From NCBI GenBank assembly GCA_965221465.1, contig OZ244892.1, forward strand, positions 1,860,001 to 1,924,000: DNA of 64,000 nucleotides, in the 5' to 3' direction. The notes beneath the pieces are model-generated. The model had not been told where the DNA came from. It was given only the letters and a program-made list of their open reading frames with translations, and did not search any database. Numbering within the stretch: the stretch's first letter is position 1; every line of letters begins with the position of its first letter. The position numbers were made by a program, and so were the translations under genes. The DNA comes from Azophilus sp965221465 (GTDB lineage Bacteria; Pseudomonadota; Gammaproteobacteria; Pseudomonadales; Azotimanducaceae). Shown here one piece after another: positions 33,266-43,395 of this stretch.

Positions 33266-34369
33266 ATGCTCGAAACCTATTTCTTTCGCGTTTTGATCAT
33301 TCCAACGGCGGTGTTCCTGTCCGCGATCTTTGGCGCATCCTACGGCTCCGGCCGCGAAGTCATGGAATTCGTCAGCAGCAACGGCCCCACCGGTGGACTG
33401 GTCGCGCTGACCTCGCTCTGCCTTACCTACATGGTATTGCTGGGCCTGAGTTTCGAGATTGCGCGACTCTTCAAATCCTACGACTACGTCGGCTTCTTCA
33501 AGGTGTTGCTCGGCCCCGCCTGGTTCCTCTACGAGATCGTCATTGTCGTCGGGCTGCTGGTCGCCATGTCCATCACGGTAACCGTCGGCGGCACCGTGCT
33601 CGAGGATCACTTCGGCATGGCGGTCTGGATCGGTTCCCTGCTCATATTCGTGCTGGTCGTCGGGCTGAACTACTACGGCCGGCGGGTTGTCGAGCAATCG
33701 ATGATGCTGTCGATCGCTGCGCTCTTCGCGGTGCTGGCGGTATTGATGGTGCAGTTGATGAGCGGCTTTCTGGAACAGATCGTCGAGAAATTCGCAACAA
33801 TCGATCACGAGCCCGGCGGCGCCATGACCGGCTTGCAGTACGCCATCGTCAACGGCGGTTACCTCCCCATTCTGCTGTACTGCGCGATGGGGTTGCGCAC
33901 ACGCGCCGAGGCATTCACGGCAGCGGTCGTGGCCGCGCTCGTCTGCGTCATCCCGGCCGCGGTCTTCCACGTCGCCTTCATGCTGCATTACCCGGCAATC
34001 GTCGACGAACGCATTCCGACCTATTGGATGTTCGAGAACCTGAGCACACCGTTGCTGCTGAACGTCTACGTGGTGGTCATGTTCGTGCTCGTGGCGCAAA
34101 CCGGGGTCGCGCTGATGCAGGGATTGATTCAACGGGTCGACGGCTGGCACCTGCGCCATCGGGGCAAGGCCATGTCGCGGCTCGGCCACGCCGGCGTTGC
34201 GGCAGTGGTCGTCGCTTCCAGCCTGGCACTCGGTACCATGGGCATCGTCGCGCTCATCTTGCGTGGCTACTCGCTCATGTTCGCAAGCTTCATCGTCGTC
34301 TTCGTGATTCCACTGCTGACCTACGGCGTGTACCTGGTCTACCGGGGGCACTCGAACGGGCAGCAATGA
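33266..34369 (+). CDS. YkvI-family multispanning membrane protein
   Basis: A 367-residue inner-membrane protein with about ten hydrophobic segments. The N-terminal V-F-L-S-A-I-F-G-A-S-Y-G-S-G-R-E-V-M-E-F matches the YkvI family, which has a LeuT-like transporter fold and no known substrate. A glycine-rich break in the first helix is kept. It lies downstream of repeat A3 and is not obviously in an operon; the next gene is convergent 55 bases away. Confidence 0.82.
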   Translation: MLETYFFRVLIIPTAVFLSAIFGASYGSGREVMEFVSSNGPTGGLVALTSLCLTYMVLLGLSFEIARLFKSYDYVGFFKVLLGPAWFLYEIVIVVGLLVAMSITVTVGGTVLEDHFGMAVWIGSLLIFVLVVGLNYYGRRVVEQSMMLSIAALFAVLAVLMVQLMSGFLEQIVEKFATIDHEPGGAMTGLQYAIVNGGYLPILLYCAMGLRTRAEAFTAAVVAALVCVIPAAVFHVAFMLHYPAIVDERIPTYWMFENLSTPLLLNVYVVVMFVLVAQTGVALMQGLIQRVDGWHLRHRGKAMSRLGHAGVAAVVVASSLALGTMGIVALILRGYSLMFASFIVVFVIPLLTYGVYLVYRGHSNGQQ

Positions 34370-34424
34370 GCACGCTGCCAATGTGGGTATCGCCCCGTCT
34401 TCGCAGAGCACTCACCCACGCTTG

Positions 34425-35657
34425 TTACAGAATCCGCCACCAGGGTGCAGCAACGATCCCCTCGCTCATTCGACGTATCTCGTTACCGCCATGCAACAGC
34501 AGGCCGCCGGCGAATCGATCCCCGTACTCCTCCCGGAACAGGCGCAGGCCGGTCGTGTCTGCATACCGCGGAACGGCGGCCTTGACCTCGATAGCGAGCA
34601 GGCGATTGCCAGACTCGATAACGAAGTCGACCTCGCGGTCTGTCGTTGTGCGCCAATAGAGCACCTCCGGATGGGGGACCTGGCCCTCGCGCCACACGAG
34701 CAGATCGACGAGAACCAGGTTTTCCAGGTGGGCGCCTGCCGGTTCGTCGAGACCGCCAAGCCAAAGTGCGAGCGCCGGATCGCTCCAGTAGAGCTTGGGG
34801 CCTTTGATCAAGCGCTTTGTCCGGTTGACCGAGTATGCGGGTAAGCGAACCACCTGGTAGGACGTTTCGAGCAAATCGAGGTGCCGCTGCACGGTGGCCC
34901 GGGCAATCCGCGTGTCGCGCGCAATTTCCGCCTGGTTCACCAGGCCGCCGAGACGGTGGCTGGCGACGCGCATGAGCCGACGGAAATCCACGAGGTCGCC
35001 GATTGCCGACAGGGCCTGAAGGTCGCGTTCGAGGTATGTGCGAACATAGCCATCGAACCAGAGGGCGCAAGCTTCCTGGTCGGAAAGTTGCAGCGCCGGG
35101 GCGGGATAGCCGCTTTCGCGTGCCGATGTGCGCCAGTCTGCGGGCACAGCCTGCTCGCCATCGATGAGGTCGGGCCACTTGTCGACCGGCGTCGACAGAA
35201 GGGCCGACCAGATGCCGGGCAGGCCCCGGCCAAGCCGTTCGCGCCGTGTGAGTGGCCAGAGGTTGACGTATGTCGCACGACCCGCCAGTGACTCGGAAAC
35301 ACGGCGCATCAAGAGCAGATTTGCCGAACCCGTGAGCACGAAACGGCCGTTGCTGCGCGGCTTGTCGGCATCCACGGCACGCTTCACGGCGAGCAGCAGG
35401 TCGGGTTCTCGTTGCACCTCGTCCAAAGCCAGGTACGGCGCACTCCGAACCAGATCGTCCGGCGCCAGACGCGCCTGCTCGCGCACGTCGGGATCGTCGA
35501 GAGTGAGGTACAGGTGATTGGAGAGCGAAGGTTCGTGTTGCACCAGCGTGCTCTTGCCCGTCTGACGGGCGCCCATCAGGACGACGACCGGAGAAACGGC
35601 GAGCGCCTTGCGGAGCAGAGCGGCAGCGAAACGAGCAACGTAAGTGAAATCGCTCAT
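34425..35657 (-). CDS. ATPase with AAA_14 and DUF4143 domains
   Basis: A 410-residue protein. A Walker A motif is seen in VVVLMGARQTGKSTLVQ, Walker B in Y-L-A-L-D-E-V-Q, and a sensor-like L-T-G-S-A-N-L. The C-terminal DUF4143 domain has Y-W-R-T-T-T-D-R-E-V-D-F-V-I-E and I-E-V-K-A, a nuclease-like PD-(D/E)xK pattern. These proteins are widespread, often in accessory regions, and their role is unknown; defence or mobile-element links are suggested but unproved. The length is usual for the family. Confidence 0.88.
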   Translation of the reverse strand: MSDFTYVARFAAALLRKALAVSPVVVLMGARQTGKSTLVQHEPSLSNHLYLTLDDPDVREQARLAPDDLVRSAPYLALDEVQREPDLLLAVKRAVDADKPRSNGRFVLTGSANLLLMRRVSESLAGRATYVNLWPLTRRERLGRGLPGIWSALLSTPVDKWPDLIDGEQAVPADWRTSARESGYPAPALQLSDQEACALWFDGYVRTYLERDLQALSAIGDLVDFRRLMRVASHRLGGLVNQAEIARDTRIARATVQRHLDLLETSYQVVRLPAYSVNRTKRLIKGPKLYWSDPALALWLGGLDEPAGAHLENLVLVDLLVWREGQVPHPEVLYWRTTTDREVDFVIESGNRLLAIEVKAAVPRYADTTGLRLFREEYGDRFAGGLLLHGGNEIRRMSEGIVAAPWWRIL

Positions 35658-35759
35658 GAGGATTGTGATTATTGCTCACTGCATGGGCGATTATCAACCA
35701 AGCTTGTGCCACCGGTCGTCAGCGGCGGAAGGCCTGCAAGAGCAGCATCGACCCCGCCG

Positions 35760-35962
35760 GACTGCAGGATTCCTGGGCAAAACTGGACGCTTACGTGGGC
35801 CTGGTTTCAGCCGATCAGGCATGGCGCTTGACGCTCCGAGGCAGGAACCTGACCAACGAACATACGAGCAACGCCTACCAGTTTTTCGTCGGCAACAGCC
35901 TTGCGTGGCTTGCGCCGCCGAGGACGTTGACGATCGAGGCGGAGTATCGGTTCGGGCCCTGA
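35760..35962 (+). pseudogene. remnant of a TonB-dependent receptor (C-terminal end)
   Basis: The frame encodes SWAKLDAYVGLVSADQAWRL, then L-R-G-R-N-L-T-N-E and the terminal strand W-L-A-P-P-R-T-L-T-I-E-A-E-Y-R-F. That is the last 65 or so residues of a TonB receptor barrel. Nothing upstream in any frame continues it; the divergent ATPase gene starts 100 bases away. It is a decayed fragment and not derived from the three complete receptors here in an obvious way. Confidence 0.8.
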
Positions 35963-35979
35963 GGGCAGCGCGAAAACGA

Positions 35980-36409
35980 GGTGCGATCTGCCGATCGTCT
36001 CTTCGATCATCCTCAGGAAATTGCCGCCCATGATTTTGGCGACGTCCTCGTCGGAATACCCCTTGGCGATCGAGCCTCGGGTCAGATTGGGATAGCCGGA
36101 GTTGTTTTCCATACCCACATGCCCATCTGACCAGGGCCATATTGCGATGCTCACACCGACCGCTTCGCGCAACTTGTCGTTCCATTCCGGTGCGGTAAAG
36201 ACCTCTTCGACCGAAGCGGCACGAAGGAGGTCGGTGCCGAAGCCGACCTGTTCGACCACCATGAGGTTGACGGCAGCATCGATCGAATCGACATAGTCCG
36301 CCACCGTGCACCGGTCCGTTCCATTGAGAGCGCCCGGCGTACTGATCAGACCGAACACGCCGCGCTTGTCGGCCAGTTTCTTTAAAGCCTCGTCTGTTGC
36401 AGAACTCAA
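35980..36409 (-). pseudogene. remnant of a membrane dipeptidase (peptidase M19) C-terminus
   Basis: The frame gives G-V-F-G-L-I-S, T-V-A-D-Y-V-D-S-I-D-A-A-V-N-L, Q-V-G-F-G-T-D-L and L-T-R-G-S-I-A-K-G-Y-S-D-E-D-V-A-K-I-M-G-G-N-F-L-R. These are the last third of renal dipeptidase-like enzymes. The N-terminal metal-binding part is absent, and past GGNFLRMIEETIG the frame continues into unrelated sequence antisense to the TonB remnant. Upstream it meets the end of the molybdoenzyme gene. It is therefore a truncated, non-functional remnant. Confidence 0.8.
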
Positions 36410-36455
36410 CGACCAATCCTGCAGAGCGGCGTGTTAGCGTTGCTCGATGAGGGCT

Positions 36456-38792
36456 TTACCTGGCAGCGCTTCCGCCCACGTCTGTCGTGGCAGGCTGCCG
36501 AAACGCCTTGATTTCGGGCAAATCTCCTGAAAACCGCTCGATCTCGACCAGGCAGCTGTGCGCTGTCGTGCTTTGCGCCAGTTTCGACGAGCCCTTGTCG
36601 CGCGTCAGTACGTTGGGGTTGCCGTGTACGTCCATCAGCTTGCCGGCGCTCAGGTTTTCAGGGTCGTACCAGGCTCCAGTCGGTAGTTCGACCACACCTT
36701 GCCGGATGCCGTCGTGAGTAAGGGCAGCGGCCAGACAGGAACCCCGGTCGTTGAAGACTCGCACGATGTCGCCGTCGGCCAGGCCTCGCTCGGCGGCATC
36801 GGTCGGATTCATGCGCACGATCTCGCGTTCCCTGATCTTGGCCTCGCGACTGGCGACGCCATGGTCGTATTGGCTATGCAGCTTTTTCTTTGGCTGGTTC
36901 GACAAGAGATGCAGCGGGTACTCATTCGCACGCTCGGCGCCGAGCCACTCTTCGCCGTCGAACCACATCGGGTGACCGCGGCAATCGTCGTAACCGAAGC
37001 TGGCGATTGTCGATGAATAAACCTCGATCTTGCCGGACGGAGTCTTTAGCGGATTGGCATCGGGTTCGTTTCGAAAGGCTTCCAGGTCGAAAACACGGTT
37101 CGGTACCTTGTCTGCAACGCTGAACTGTTCCCCGGCCCAGAAGGCATCGAATTCGGGCAGCTCGATGTCGTGTTCGAGGGCGCTCTTGCGTGTCACGGCG
37201 TAGAGGTGCTCGACCCACTCCATTTCGGTGCGGCCCTCGGTGAATTCGTCGCGGAAACCCAGCTTTTCCGACAACAGGCTGTAGATTTCAAAGTCGCAGA
37301 GCGACTCGCCGAAAGAATCCACCGCCTTGACCATGGGCGTCAGGTGGCAATCGATGGAGCTTGCCGAAATGTCGTTGCGTTCGAGCGGTGTGTTACAGGG
37401 GAACACGATATCGGAGTGACGGGCCGCGCCTGTCCACCAGGGTTCGTTGACGATGATCGTCTCGGGCTTCGCCCAGGCCTTGCGCAGCCGCGTCAGATCC
37501 TGGTGATGGTGGAACGGGTTGCCGCCGGCCCAGTAGATCACCTTGATGTCCGGGAACGTGATTTCACTGCCGTCGTAGTCGATCTTCGCGCCGGGGTTCA
37601 GCAGCATGTCGGCAATGCGGGAAACGGGTATGAACGTCTGCACCGGGTTGCGCCCCTGTGGGAACGCGCCCACCCTGAAGGGCGGCAATCCGCGACCGCT
37701 GAAACCGATGTTGTGCACCGAGCCATATCCGTAGGCGACGCCGCCGCCCCGCAGGCCGTGCGTACCCAGCATGGCGGCCAGCACCGTCGCCATCCAGTAT
37801 GTCTGCTCGCCGAATTCACTGCGCTGCAACGACCAGCTGACGCCTATCACCGTTCGCGTTGCGGCCATGCGGCGCGCCAGTGCACGAACGGCGTCGGCCG
37901 GAATGTCGGTCAGTGCTTCCGCCCAGCCCGCATCTTTCGGTTGGCCGTCGGTGGCGCCCAGCAGGTAAGGGAGAAACCTGTCGAAGCCGACGCAGTACTT
38001 GTCCAGGAACGCCTCGTCGTGCCGCCCTTCCCTGTACAGCGTGTGGGCCAGGGCCAGCATCAGCGCGACATCGGAATTCGGCCGCACAGGCAACCATTCC
38101 GCCTCGACACGCTCGGTCATGTCGTCGCGAATCGGGCTGACGTTGACGAATTTCACGCCGGCTCGGTGCAATGCGTCCAGTTGGTCTCTGGCGGTGTGGG
38201 CGCCCAGTCCGCCCTGCATGATTTGCGTGTTCTTCATCGCAATGCCGCCGAAGCAGACGGCAAGGCCGGTGTGTTCGCACATGTCGGCTACGGTCGGCGC
38301 CTGGAACATCAGGTCGAAGAAGACCATTCCCAGAATACGTCCGACGATCACCTCGGCCGCGCCGGCCGAATAGGAGTTGCGGGAACTGGTGTAGCCGCCG
38401 AATTGATTCAGAAAACGATGCAGCTGGCTCTGCGCGTGATGGAAGCGGCCGGCGCTGGCCCAGCCGTACGAGCCGCCATAGATGGATTCGTTGCCGTGTT
38501 GCTTGCGGGCGCTGTCGAGGGCAGTCGCTGCAAGCGAAACCGCCGTTTCCCAGTCGACGGGAACAAACGGTTCGATGCCGCGACCGCTGCCGTCGCTGGT
38601 TCCGTCTAGATAGCCCTGGCGGACCATCGGCCGTGGAATGCGGCAATCCGGGTCCTGGGCGTCGATCAGCGACTGCCCGATTGGGGTCGGGTCCCGGTCT
38701 TCGGCATAGTTGTGGATGGCCGCAATGCGCCCGTTCTGCGTCTCGACGCGGTAGTTCCCCCAATGGGACGCCGTGGGGACGATTCTCGTCAC
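36456..38792 (-). CDS. BisC/TorA-type molybdopterin oxidoreductase
   Basis: A molybdoenzyme of about 778 residues of the DMSO reductase family, biotin/TMAO-sulfoxide reductase branch, without an N-terminal iron-sulfur motif. It begins near T-R-I-V-P-T-A-S-H-W-G-N-Y-R-V and continues R-I-P-R-P-M-V-R-Q-G-Y-L. The molybdenum ligand is the Ser of RNSYSAGAAEVIVG. Further cofactor sites are A-G-G-N-P-F-H-H-H-Q-D and the C-terminal N-P-x-D-A-A-x-R-G-L-x-D-G-D. The frame stays open 155 codons upstream through repeat A4; a GTG at 38792 fits where homology begins. No signal peptide is visible, so a cytosolic enzyme is likely. Confidence 0.87.
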   Translation of the reverse strand: MTRIVPTASHWGNYRVETQNGRIAAIHNYAEDRDPTPIGQSLIDAQDPDCRIPRPMVRQGYLDGTSDGSGRGIEPFVPVDWETAVSLAATALDSARKQHGNESIYGGSYGWASAGRFHHAQSQLHRFLNQFGGYTSSRNSYSAGAAEVIVGRILGMVFFDLMFQAPTVADMCEHTGLAVCFGGIAMKNTQIMQGGLGAHTARDQLDALHRAGVKFVNVSPIRDDMTERVEAEWLPVRPNSDVALMLALAHTLYREGRHDEAFLDKYCVGFDRFLPYLLGATDGQPKDAGWAEALTDIPADAVRALARRMAATRTVIGVSWSLQRSEFGEQTYWMATVLAAMLGTHGLRGGGVAYGYGSVHNIGFSGRGLPPFRVGAFPQGRNPVQTFIPVSRIADMLLNPGAKIDYDGSEITFPDIKVIYWAGGNPFHHHQDLTRLRKAWAKPETIIVNEPWWTGAARHSDIVFPCNTPLERNDISASSIDCHLTPMVKAVDSFGESLCDFEIYSLLSEKLGFRDEFTEGRTEMEWVEHLYAVTRKSALEHDIELPEFDAFWAGEQFSVADKVPNRVFDLEAFRNEPDANPLKTPSGKIEVYSSTIASFGYDDCRGHPMWFDGEEWLGAERANEYPLHLLSNQPKKKLHSQYDHGVASREAKIREREIVRMNPTDAAERGLADGDIVRVFNDRGSCLAAALTHDGIRQGVVELPTGAWYDPENLSAGKLMDVHGNPNVLTRDKGSSKLAQSTTAHSCLVEIERFSGDLPEIKAFRQPATTDVGGSAAR

Positions 38793-38866
38793 CGCTCGAG
38801 TAACCCTTCGCGGCTGTACCGACAGGTCTTGCCATGGAACACTTGCTTGGCTCCCGGGAAACCGCC

Positions 38867-39126
38867 TTTCATGGAACACTTTTTCCAAGCTATTGATTTT
38901 ATTGAATTCGTTAGCGTGGCAAACATGGCCTTCGATCCGGCACCAAGAGCAGGTATACGGTACGTGCATCTGGCGCACCAGGCGGAGACATTTACCGCTA
39001 CGATGGGCGCAAGCACGAGCCCCAACAGCGCCAGATACACGCACCGCACACCTGCTCTCTCCCAGCGTACTGCATATGTTCCTTGCGCGTCCTCGACCCG
39101 GCGCGCCGGGGTGGAGTCTTTCATGA
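38867..39126 (-). repeat. repeat family A, copy A4
   Basis: A complete copy in minus orientation with arms at 39028-39055 (5' arm) and 38949-38976 (3' arm). The arms carry paired differences from other copies (GCAGG/CCTGC instead of ACCGG/CCGGT, and CTGG/CCAG instead of CCGG). It is 75 bases upstream of the molybdoenzyme start and co-oriented with it. Confidence 0.9.
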
Positions 39127-39418
39127 GCACATCTTGAACGCTGGTGCCGGTTTGGTCTTGTCAATTGAGGCAGGCATCGTGTTTTGCCGCCGCCGACTAC
39201 CGAACGCACCCGAATTGGCATCGGCTGACTGCAATACGCGCGCGACGCTGCTGACACGCGTGAATGACCGGCAGGGCTCGGTCGCGCGGTCGATTACTGC
39301 GGGATAGGGCCTGTGCCCCTTTTGACAAGCCGCCCGTTCGACCCCGGGAGATAATCCGTCCGAGTACGATTGCGCCACTCTGAATCCATTGGCGTCCGGC
39401 AACCTTCGGAGAGACTAC

Positions 39419-41656
39419 ATGAAAATCTTCAGTCCAATAGCCCTCGGTCTATGGTGCCTGTGCATGGGCCTGGCGCCCTATAGCTGGTCGGAACAGCCCG
39501 GTTCAGGGCCGTCCTCCGACTCGGTTGCACTGGTCGAGGAAGTGCTGGTCACGGCACGAAAACGGGCCGACCTGGAAAGCGTGCAGGATGTGCCACTGGC
39601 CGTTTCCGCCTTCTCCGGCGATCAGATCGAAGCCATGTATGCGGCCGACCTCACCGACATCAGCGCCAATGTGCCCAATGCGACCGCCTATTCCAGCGCC
39701 ACCTTTCCGGGCTACGTGAATTTCTTCATTCGCGGCATGGGCGTCTCCGGCACCGTGCTTTCCGACGACCCGGCGGTGGGGGTTTTCGTCGACGGCGTTT
39801 ACCAGGGCATTTCCGCCGGCATCGTCTTCGACAGTTTCGATCTTGAAGCCGTCGAGATTCTGCGCGGGCCCCAGGGAACCCTGTTCGGCCGAAACGTCAC
39901 CGGCGGCGCCGCATTGCTGCGCACGCGCAAGCCCACCGAGGAATTCAGCGGCCGTGTTCGGGTCATGGGCGGCAACGACGGCAATCTGCAGGCGGCCGCG
40001 TCGATCAGCGGTCCGCTGGTGGAGGGAAAGCTGCTCGGCAAGATCGCCGTGTTTCACACCCAGCTGAGCGACTGGATGGACAACCCTGCCGGCGAGGCGG
40101 CGGGTTTCGACGATCTGGGCGAATTGGATCAGCAGGTCGTCCGGGCCGCGTTCACCTGGCTCGCCAGCGACACCTTCACGGCAGACCTGCGCTTCGAATA
40201 CGGCCAGTCCGAGGAAGACCCGTTGCCCATCTGGGCGGTGGACAACACCCTGCTGCTCGCCGTGCAGCCGATTCCCGGGCTCAGCGAGGCGGGCGCCCGC
40301 GACAGCAACGACCCGATCGCCAACGGTGTAAACGACCACCCACTGGACGGCGACTGGATCAGCGGCTCCATCGAAATGAACTGGGAACTGCCGAACGGCT
40401 CGCTGAAATCCATAACCGCCCTGCGCGATCTGGAGCAGGAAGACCTGACCCAGGACTTCGACGGCAGCATCGTCGCCATTTTCGACGTGAACAACACCTT
40501 CATCGAGCAGAACCAGTTCAGCCAGGAACTGATCTACAACACCGGCCTCTCCACCGGCGTCGACCTGACCGCCGGGCTGTTCTATTTCGATCAGCAGTTC
40601 ACCTACGGCGAGCGCCGCTTCGGCGCATTGTTCGCGGCAGCCGGCGGCGGCCTGCAGGCGCACAGCGTCACCGACCACCAGGTGGTCGGGCTGTTCGCCC
40701 AGGCCGACATTGCGCTGTCGGAACTGTGGGTGCTGACGTTGGGCGGGCGGCAGTCGTGGGAAGAAAAAGACACGGAAATCGGCCAGTTCGGCGGTTCCCT
40801 GAGTTGCACCGGCTTCGTCAGCAACGACCCGAGAGACTGCGCCTTCAACTTCGAAGGGGATGACGACTGGTCGAACTTCACCTACAAGGCGGGCATCCAG
40901 TTCCTCGCCTCCGACGACGCACAGCTTTACGCATCCTATACCCGTGGCTTCCGCAGCGGCGGCTTCAACATCCGCCAGAACGTCGGGGCCGTTCCCGGGC
41001 CCTACGACGAAGAAACGGTAGACGCATTCGAGATCGGGGCGAAGGCCGACCTGGCCGAAGGCCGCGCGCGCATCAATCTGTCGCTGTTCCTCAACGAGTA
41101 CGAAGACCTGCAGCGCACGGTCGTGGGTACCGACGGTTTTCAGACCGTCTCGAACGCAGCGGAAGCGACCATCAAGGGTATCGAGCTGGAAACCTCCTGG
41201 GTGATCGCCGACGGGCTATTGCTGCAAGCGAACATGGGCTATCTCGATGCCGAGCTTCAGAATTTCGTCAACCCGCGCGGCGGCGCCGGCGGGGCGCCGA
41301 GCATCATCGACGGCACCCGAATTCCGTTCACGCCGAAATGGCAGCGCGAACTGCACCTCGCCTACGACATTCCCGCGGGTGCGGGCAATCTGACGCTGCG
41401 CGGCAGCTATCGCTTCGTCGGCGATGTCGAGTCCACCGACGACAACCTGGGCTATCCGGGGTCGAGTTACGAAGAGTACGACGCCAGCCTCGCCTACGCG
41501 CCCGAAACCGGCGCCTGGCGCGTGTCCGTCTTCGGCAGGAACCTGACCGACAACATCGAGAGCGGCCTGATCACCAACGCGGTGAACCCGGGCTGGATTC
41601 TGAACCAGGCCCGTAATCCGGCTCGCTACGGGGTCGAGTTCCTGATGGAGTTCTAA
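39419..41656 (+). CDS. TonB-dependent outer-membrane receptor
   Basis: A 745-residue receptor. The ATG at 39419 follows GGAGAG. A signal peptide ends near Y-S-W-S-E-Q, then a TonB-box-like V-E-E-V-L-V-T-A-R-K-R, the plug with F-F-I-R-G-M-G-V and L-R-G-P-Q-G-T-L-F-G-R-N-V-T-G-G-A, and a barrel ending A-R-Y-G-V-E-F-L-M-E-F. The ligand is unknown. The 290 bases upstream show no gene. Confidence 0.93.
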   Translation: MKIFSPIALGLWCLCMGLAPYSWSEQPGSGPSSDSVALVEEVLVTARKRADLESVQDVPLAVSAFSGDQIEAMYAADLTDISANVPNATAYSSATFPGYVNFFIRGMGVSGTVLSDDPAVGVFVDGVYQGISAGIVFDSFDLEAVEILRGPQGTLFGRNVTGGAALLRTRKPTEEFSGRVRVMGGNDGNLQAAASISGPLVEGKLLGKIAVFHTQLSDWMDNPAGEAAGFDDLGELDQQVVRAAFTWLASDTFTADLRFEYGQSEEDPLPIWAVDNTLLLAVQPIPGLSEAGARDSNDPIANGVNDHPLDGDWISGSIEMNWELPNGSLKSITALRDLEQEDLTQDFDGSIVAIFDVNNTFIEQNQFSQELIYNTGLSTGVDLTAGLFYFDQQFTYGERRFGALFAAAGGGLQAHSVTDHQVVGLFAQADIALSELWVLTLGGRQSWEEKDTEIGQFGGSLSCTGFVSNDPRDCAFNFEGDDDWSNFTYKAGIQFLASDDAQLYASYTRGFRSGGFNIRQNVGAVPGPYDEETVDAFEIGAKADLAEGRARINLSLFLNEYEDLQRTVVGTDGFQTVSNAAEATIKGIELETSWVIADGLLLQANMGYLDAELQNFVNPRGGAGGAPSIIDGTRIPFTPKWQRELHLAYDIPAGAGNLTLRGSYRFVGDVESTDDNLGYPGSSYEEYDASLAYAPETGAWRVSVFGRNLTDNIESGLITNAVNPGWILNQARNPARYGVEFLMEF

Positions 41657-41706
41657 CCCGTCGCGCCTTTCCACGGACGTGAAAGCAACAACTTGATGAT
41701 TTTTTC

Positions 41707-41990
41707 GATGAAAGTTCGGAACCCGGCACGCCGGGACGACGACGCCCAAGTTTCGAACTCGGCGCGCCGGGACCTGGACGTGAAAGCAACAAAGGCTCGC
41801 TGGGAGAGAACCGGTGTGCGGTGCGTGTATCCGGCGCTGTTAAGGCTCGTGATTGCACCTATCGTAGCGGTAAGCGCCTCCGCCTGGTGCGCCGGATGCA
41901 CGTACCGTACACCGGTTCTCGGAGCCGGATCGAAGCAACGGCTCTCGGCGTCAGTGAGTGCTTTAATATCAATAACTTGAGATTTTTTTC
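41707..41990 (+). repeat. repeat family A, copy A5
   Basis: A complete copy with arms 41810-41837 and 41889-41916. The left flank is duplicated: the GGCGCGCCGGGAC block occurs twice and GTGAAAGCAAC also occurs before and inside it. The right end, ATTTTTTTC, stops directly at the ATG of the amidohydrolase gene, so the element forms that gene's 5' leader. Confidence 0.9.
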
Positions 41991-43370
41991 ATGCGCGTGT
42001 TGACTGGCGCCTTATTGGCGCTCGTTCTGGTGTTGCCGCTTGCCGGGGCCGCTGAAACCGATTCCAGCCGCATCCTGTTCACCAACGTCAACGTCTTCGA
42101 CGGCAGTTCGGAAAAGCTCGCCGAGGGGTTGGAGGTTCTCGTCGAAGGCAACCTGATCGAGGCCGTCGGCCCGGACATCGATGCGGGCGATGCGCAGGTG
42201 ATCGATGGCGGCGGCCGCACCCTGATGCCGGGGCTCATCGACTCCCACGTGCACTTCTCCGCGTATACCCCCATCGCCATACAGGGCCGGCAGAATGTCG
42301 ACGAGTTCATGGTCGGCGCCCTGGCCACGGTTCGCGGCGAAGCGATGCTCATGCGGGGTTTCACCACGGTGCGGGACACGGGCGGCCCGTCGACCTACCT
42401 GCGCAAGCTCTTCGACGCCAACCTGGCCCCGGGGCCCCGGGTATACGGCGCCGAAGCCATGATCAGCCAGACCGGCGGCCACGGCGATTTCCGAGGCCTG
42501 ACCAACGACAACCCCCATTTCGGCGACGGCCCCCAGCACTGGTACGAGCGGCGCCTCGGTTACATCGTCGACGGGCCCCACGAGTTCGCCCGGGCGGCAC
42601 GGGAGAGCTTTCGCAATGGCGCCGACTTCTTCAAGGTCTTCGTCAGCGGCGGCGTTTCGAGCGAATTCGACCCGATTCATGCCGTGCAATCGACGCCCGA
42701 GGAACTTGCCGCCGTGGTGCAGGTCGCCCGGCAGGCGAAAACCTACGTAACGGCGCACTGTCATACTGCGGAAGGCGTCCATCACGCGCTCGATGCCGGC
42801 GTACACATGCTCGAGCACGTCCCGATGATCGGCAACACGCCGGAGGAAATAGAGCAGGCGGTCAGGCGCATCGTCGACAACGATGTCTTCGTGGAGTTCA
42901 ACACCGGAACGGTTCTCGGGCGCAGCCTCGATGAACTGAAAGCGATGCTGAGCCCCGAGAGCTACCCCAAGGTGATACCCGCGATTCTGGCCTACCGCGC
43001 CGCGCTCCGCGCATTCGCCGATCAGGGTGCCAAGTTCGTGTACGGCACGGACCTCGTCGCGCCCTGGGGCGAAGAAACGCTGGATACGGAGCGGAGGCTC
43101 CAGCTTGCCGAATTCGGCATCTACATGGAGTTTTTCGACAACCTGAGCGTTCTGAAGTCTGCAACGCTTTGGGGAGGCGAGGTCGCCGCCATGACCGGGC
43201 CCAACAACCCCTATCCCCAGGGTCGGCTCGGCGTCATCGAAGAAGGCGCCTACGCCGACATCCTGCTGGTGAACGGCAACCCCCTGGACGACCCGGCCAT
43301 GCTCGCCGATCACGCCGCCAACCTGCACCTCATCATGAAGGACGGCGCCATCTTCAAGAACAGCCTCTGA
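41991..43370 (+). CDS. secreted amidohydrolase (imidazolonepropionase/prolidase-like)
   Basis: A 459-residue metal-dependent amidohydrolase with a signal peptide (MRVLTGALLALVLVLPLAGA). Metal ligands are the H-x-H of LIDSHVHF, the carboxylated Lys of DFFKVFVSGG, His in V-T-A-H-C-H-T, His in M-L-E-H-V-P, and Asp in Y-G-T-D-L-V. This is the pattern of the Xaa-Pro dipeptidase-like amidohydrolases found in periplasms. The start codon directly abuts repeat A5. It may process peptides taken up by the preceding TonB receptor. Confidence 0.88.
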   Translation: MRVLTGALLALVLVLPLAGAAETDSSRILFTNVNVFDGSSEKLAEGLEVLVEGNLIEAVGPDIDAGDAQVIDGGGRTLMPGLIDSHVHFSAYTPIAIQGRQNVDEFMVGALATVRGEAMLMRGFTTVRDTGGPSTYLRKLFDANLAPGPRVYGAEAMISQTGGHGDFRGLTNDNPHFGDGPQHWYERRLGYIVDGPHEFARAARESFRNGADFFKVFVSGGVSSEFDPIHAVQSTPEELAAVVQVARQAKTYVTAHCHTAEGVHHALDAGVHMLEHVPMIGNTPEEIEQAVRRIVDNDVFVEFNTGTVLGRSLDELKAMLSPESYPKVIPAILAYRAALRAFADQGAKFVYGTDLVAPWGEETLDTERRLQLAEFGIYMEFFDNLSVLKSATLWGGEVAAMTGPNNPYPQGRLGVIEEGAYADILLVNGNPLDDPAMLADHAANLHLIMKDGAIFKNSL

Positions 43371-43395
43371 CCAGCACGCCTTGTGGCGGCTGCGG

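Noticed and set aside
38793..39257. Upstream extension of the molybdoenzyme by 155 codons
   Set aside because: The extension runs through repeat A4 and encodes unrelated Arg/Cys-rich sequence; homology begins only at about 38792.
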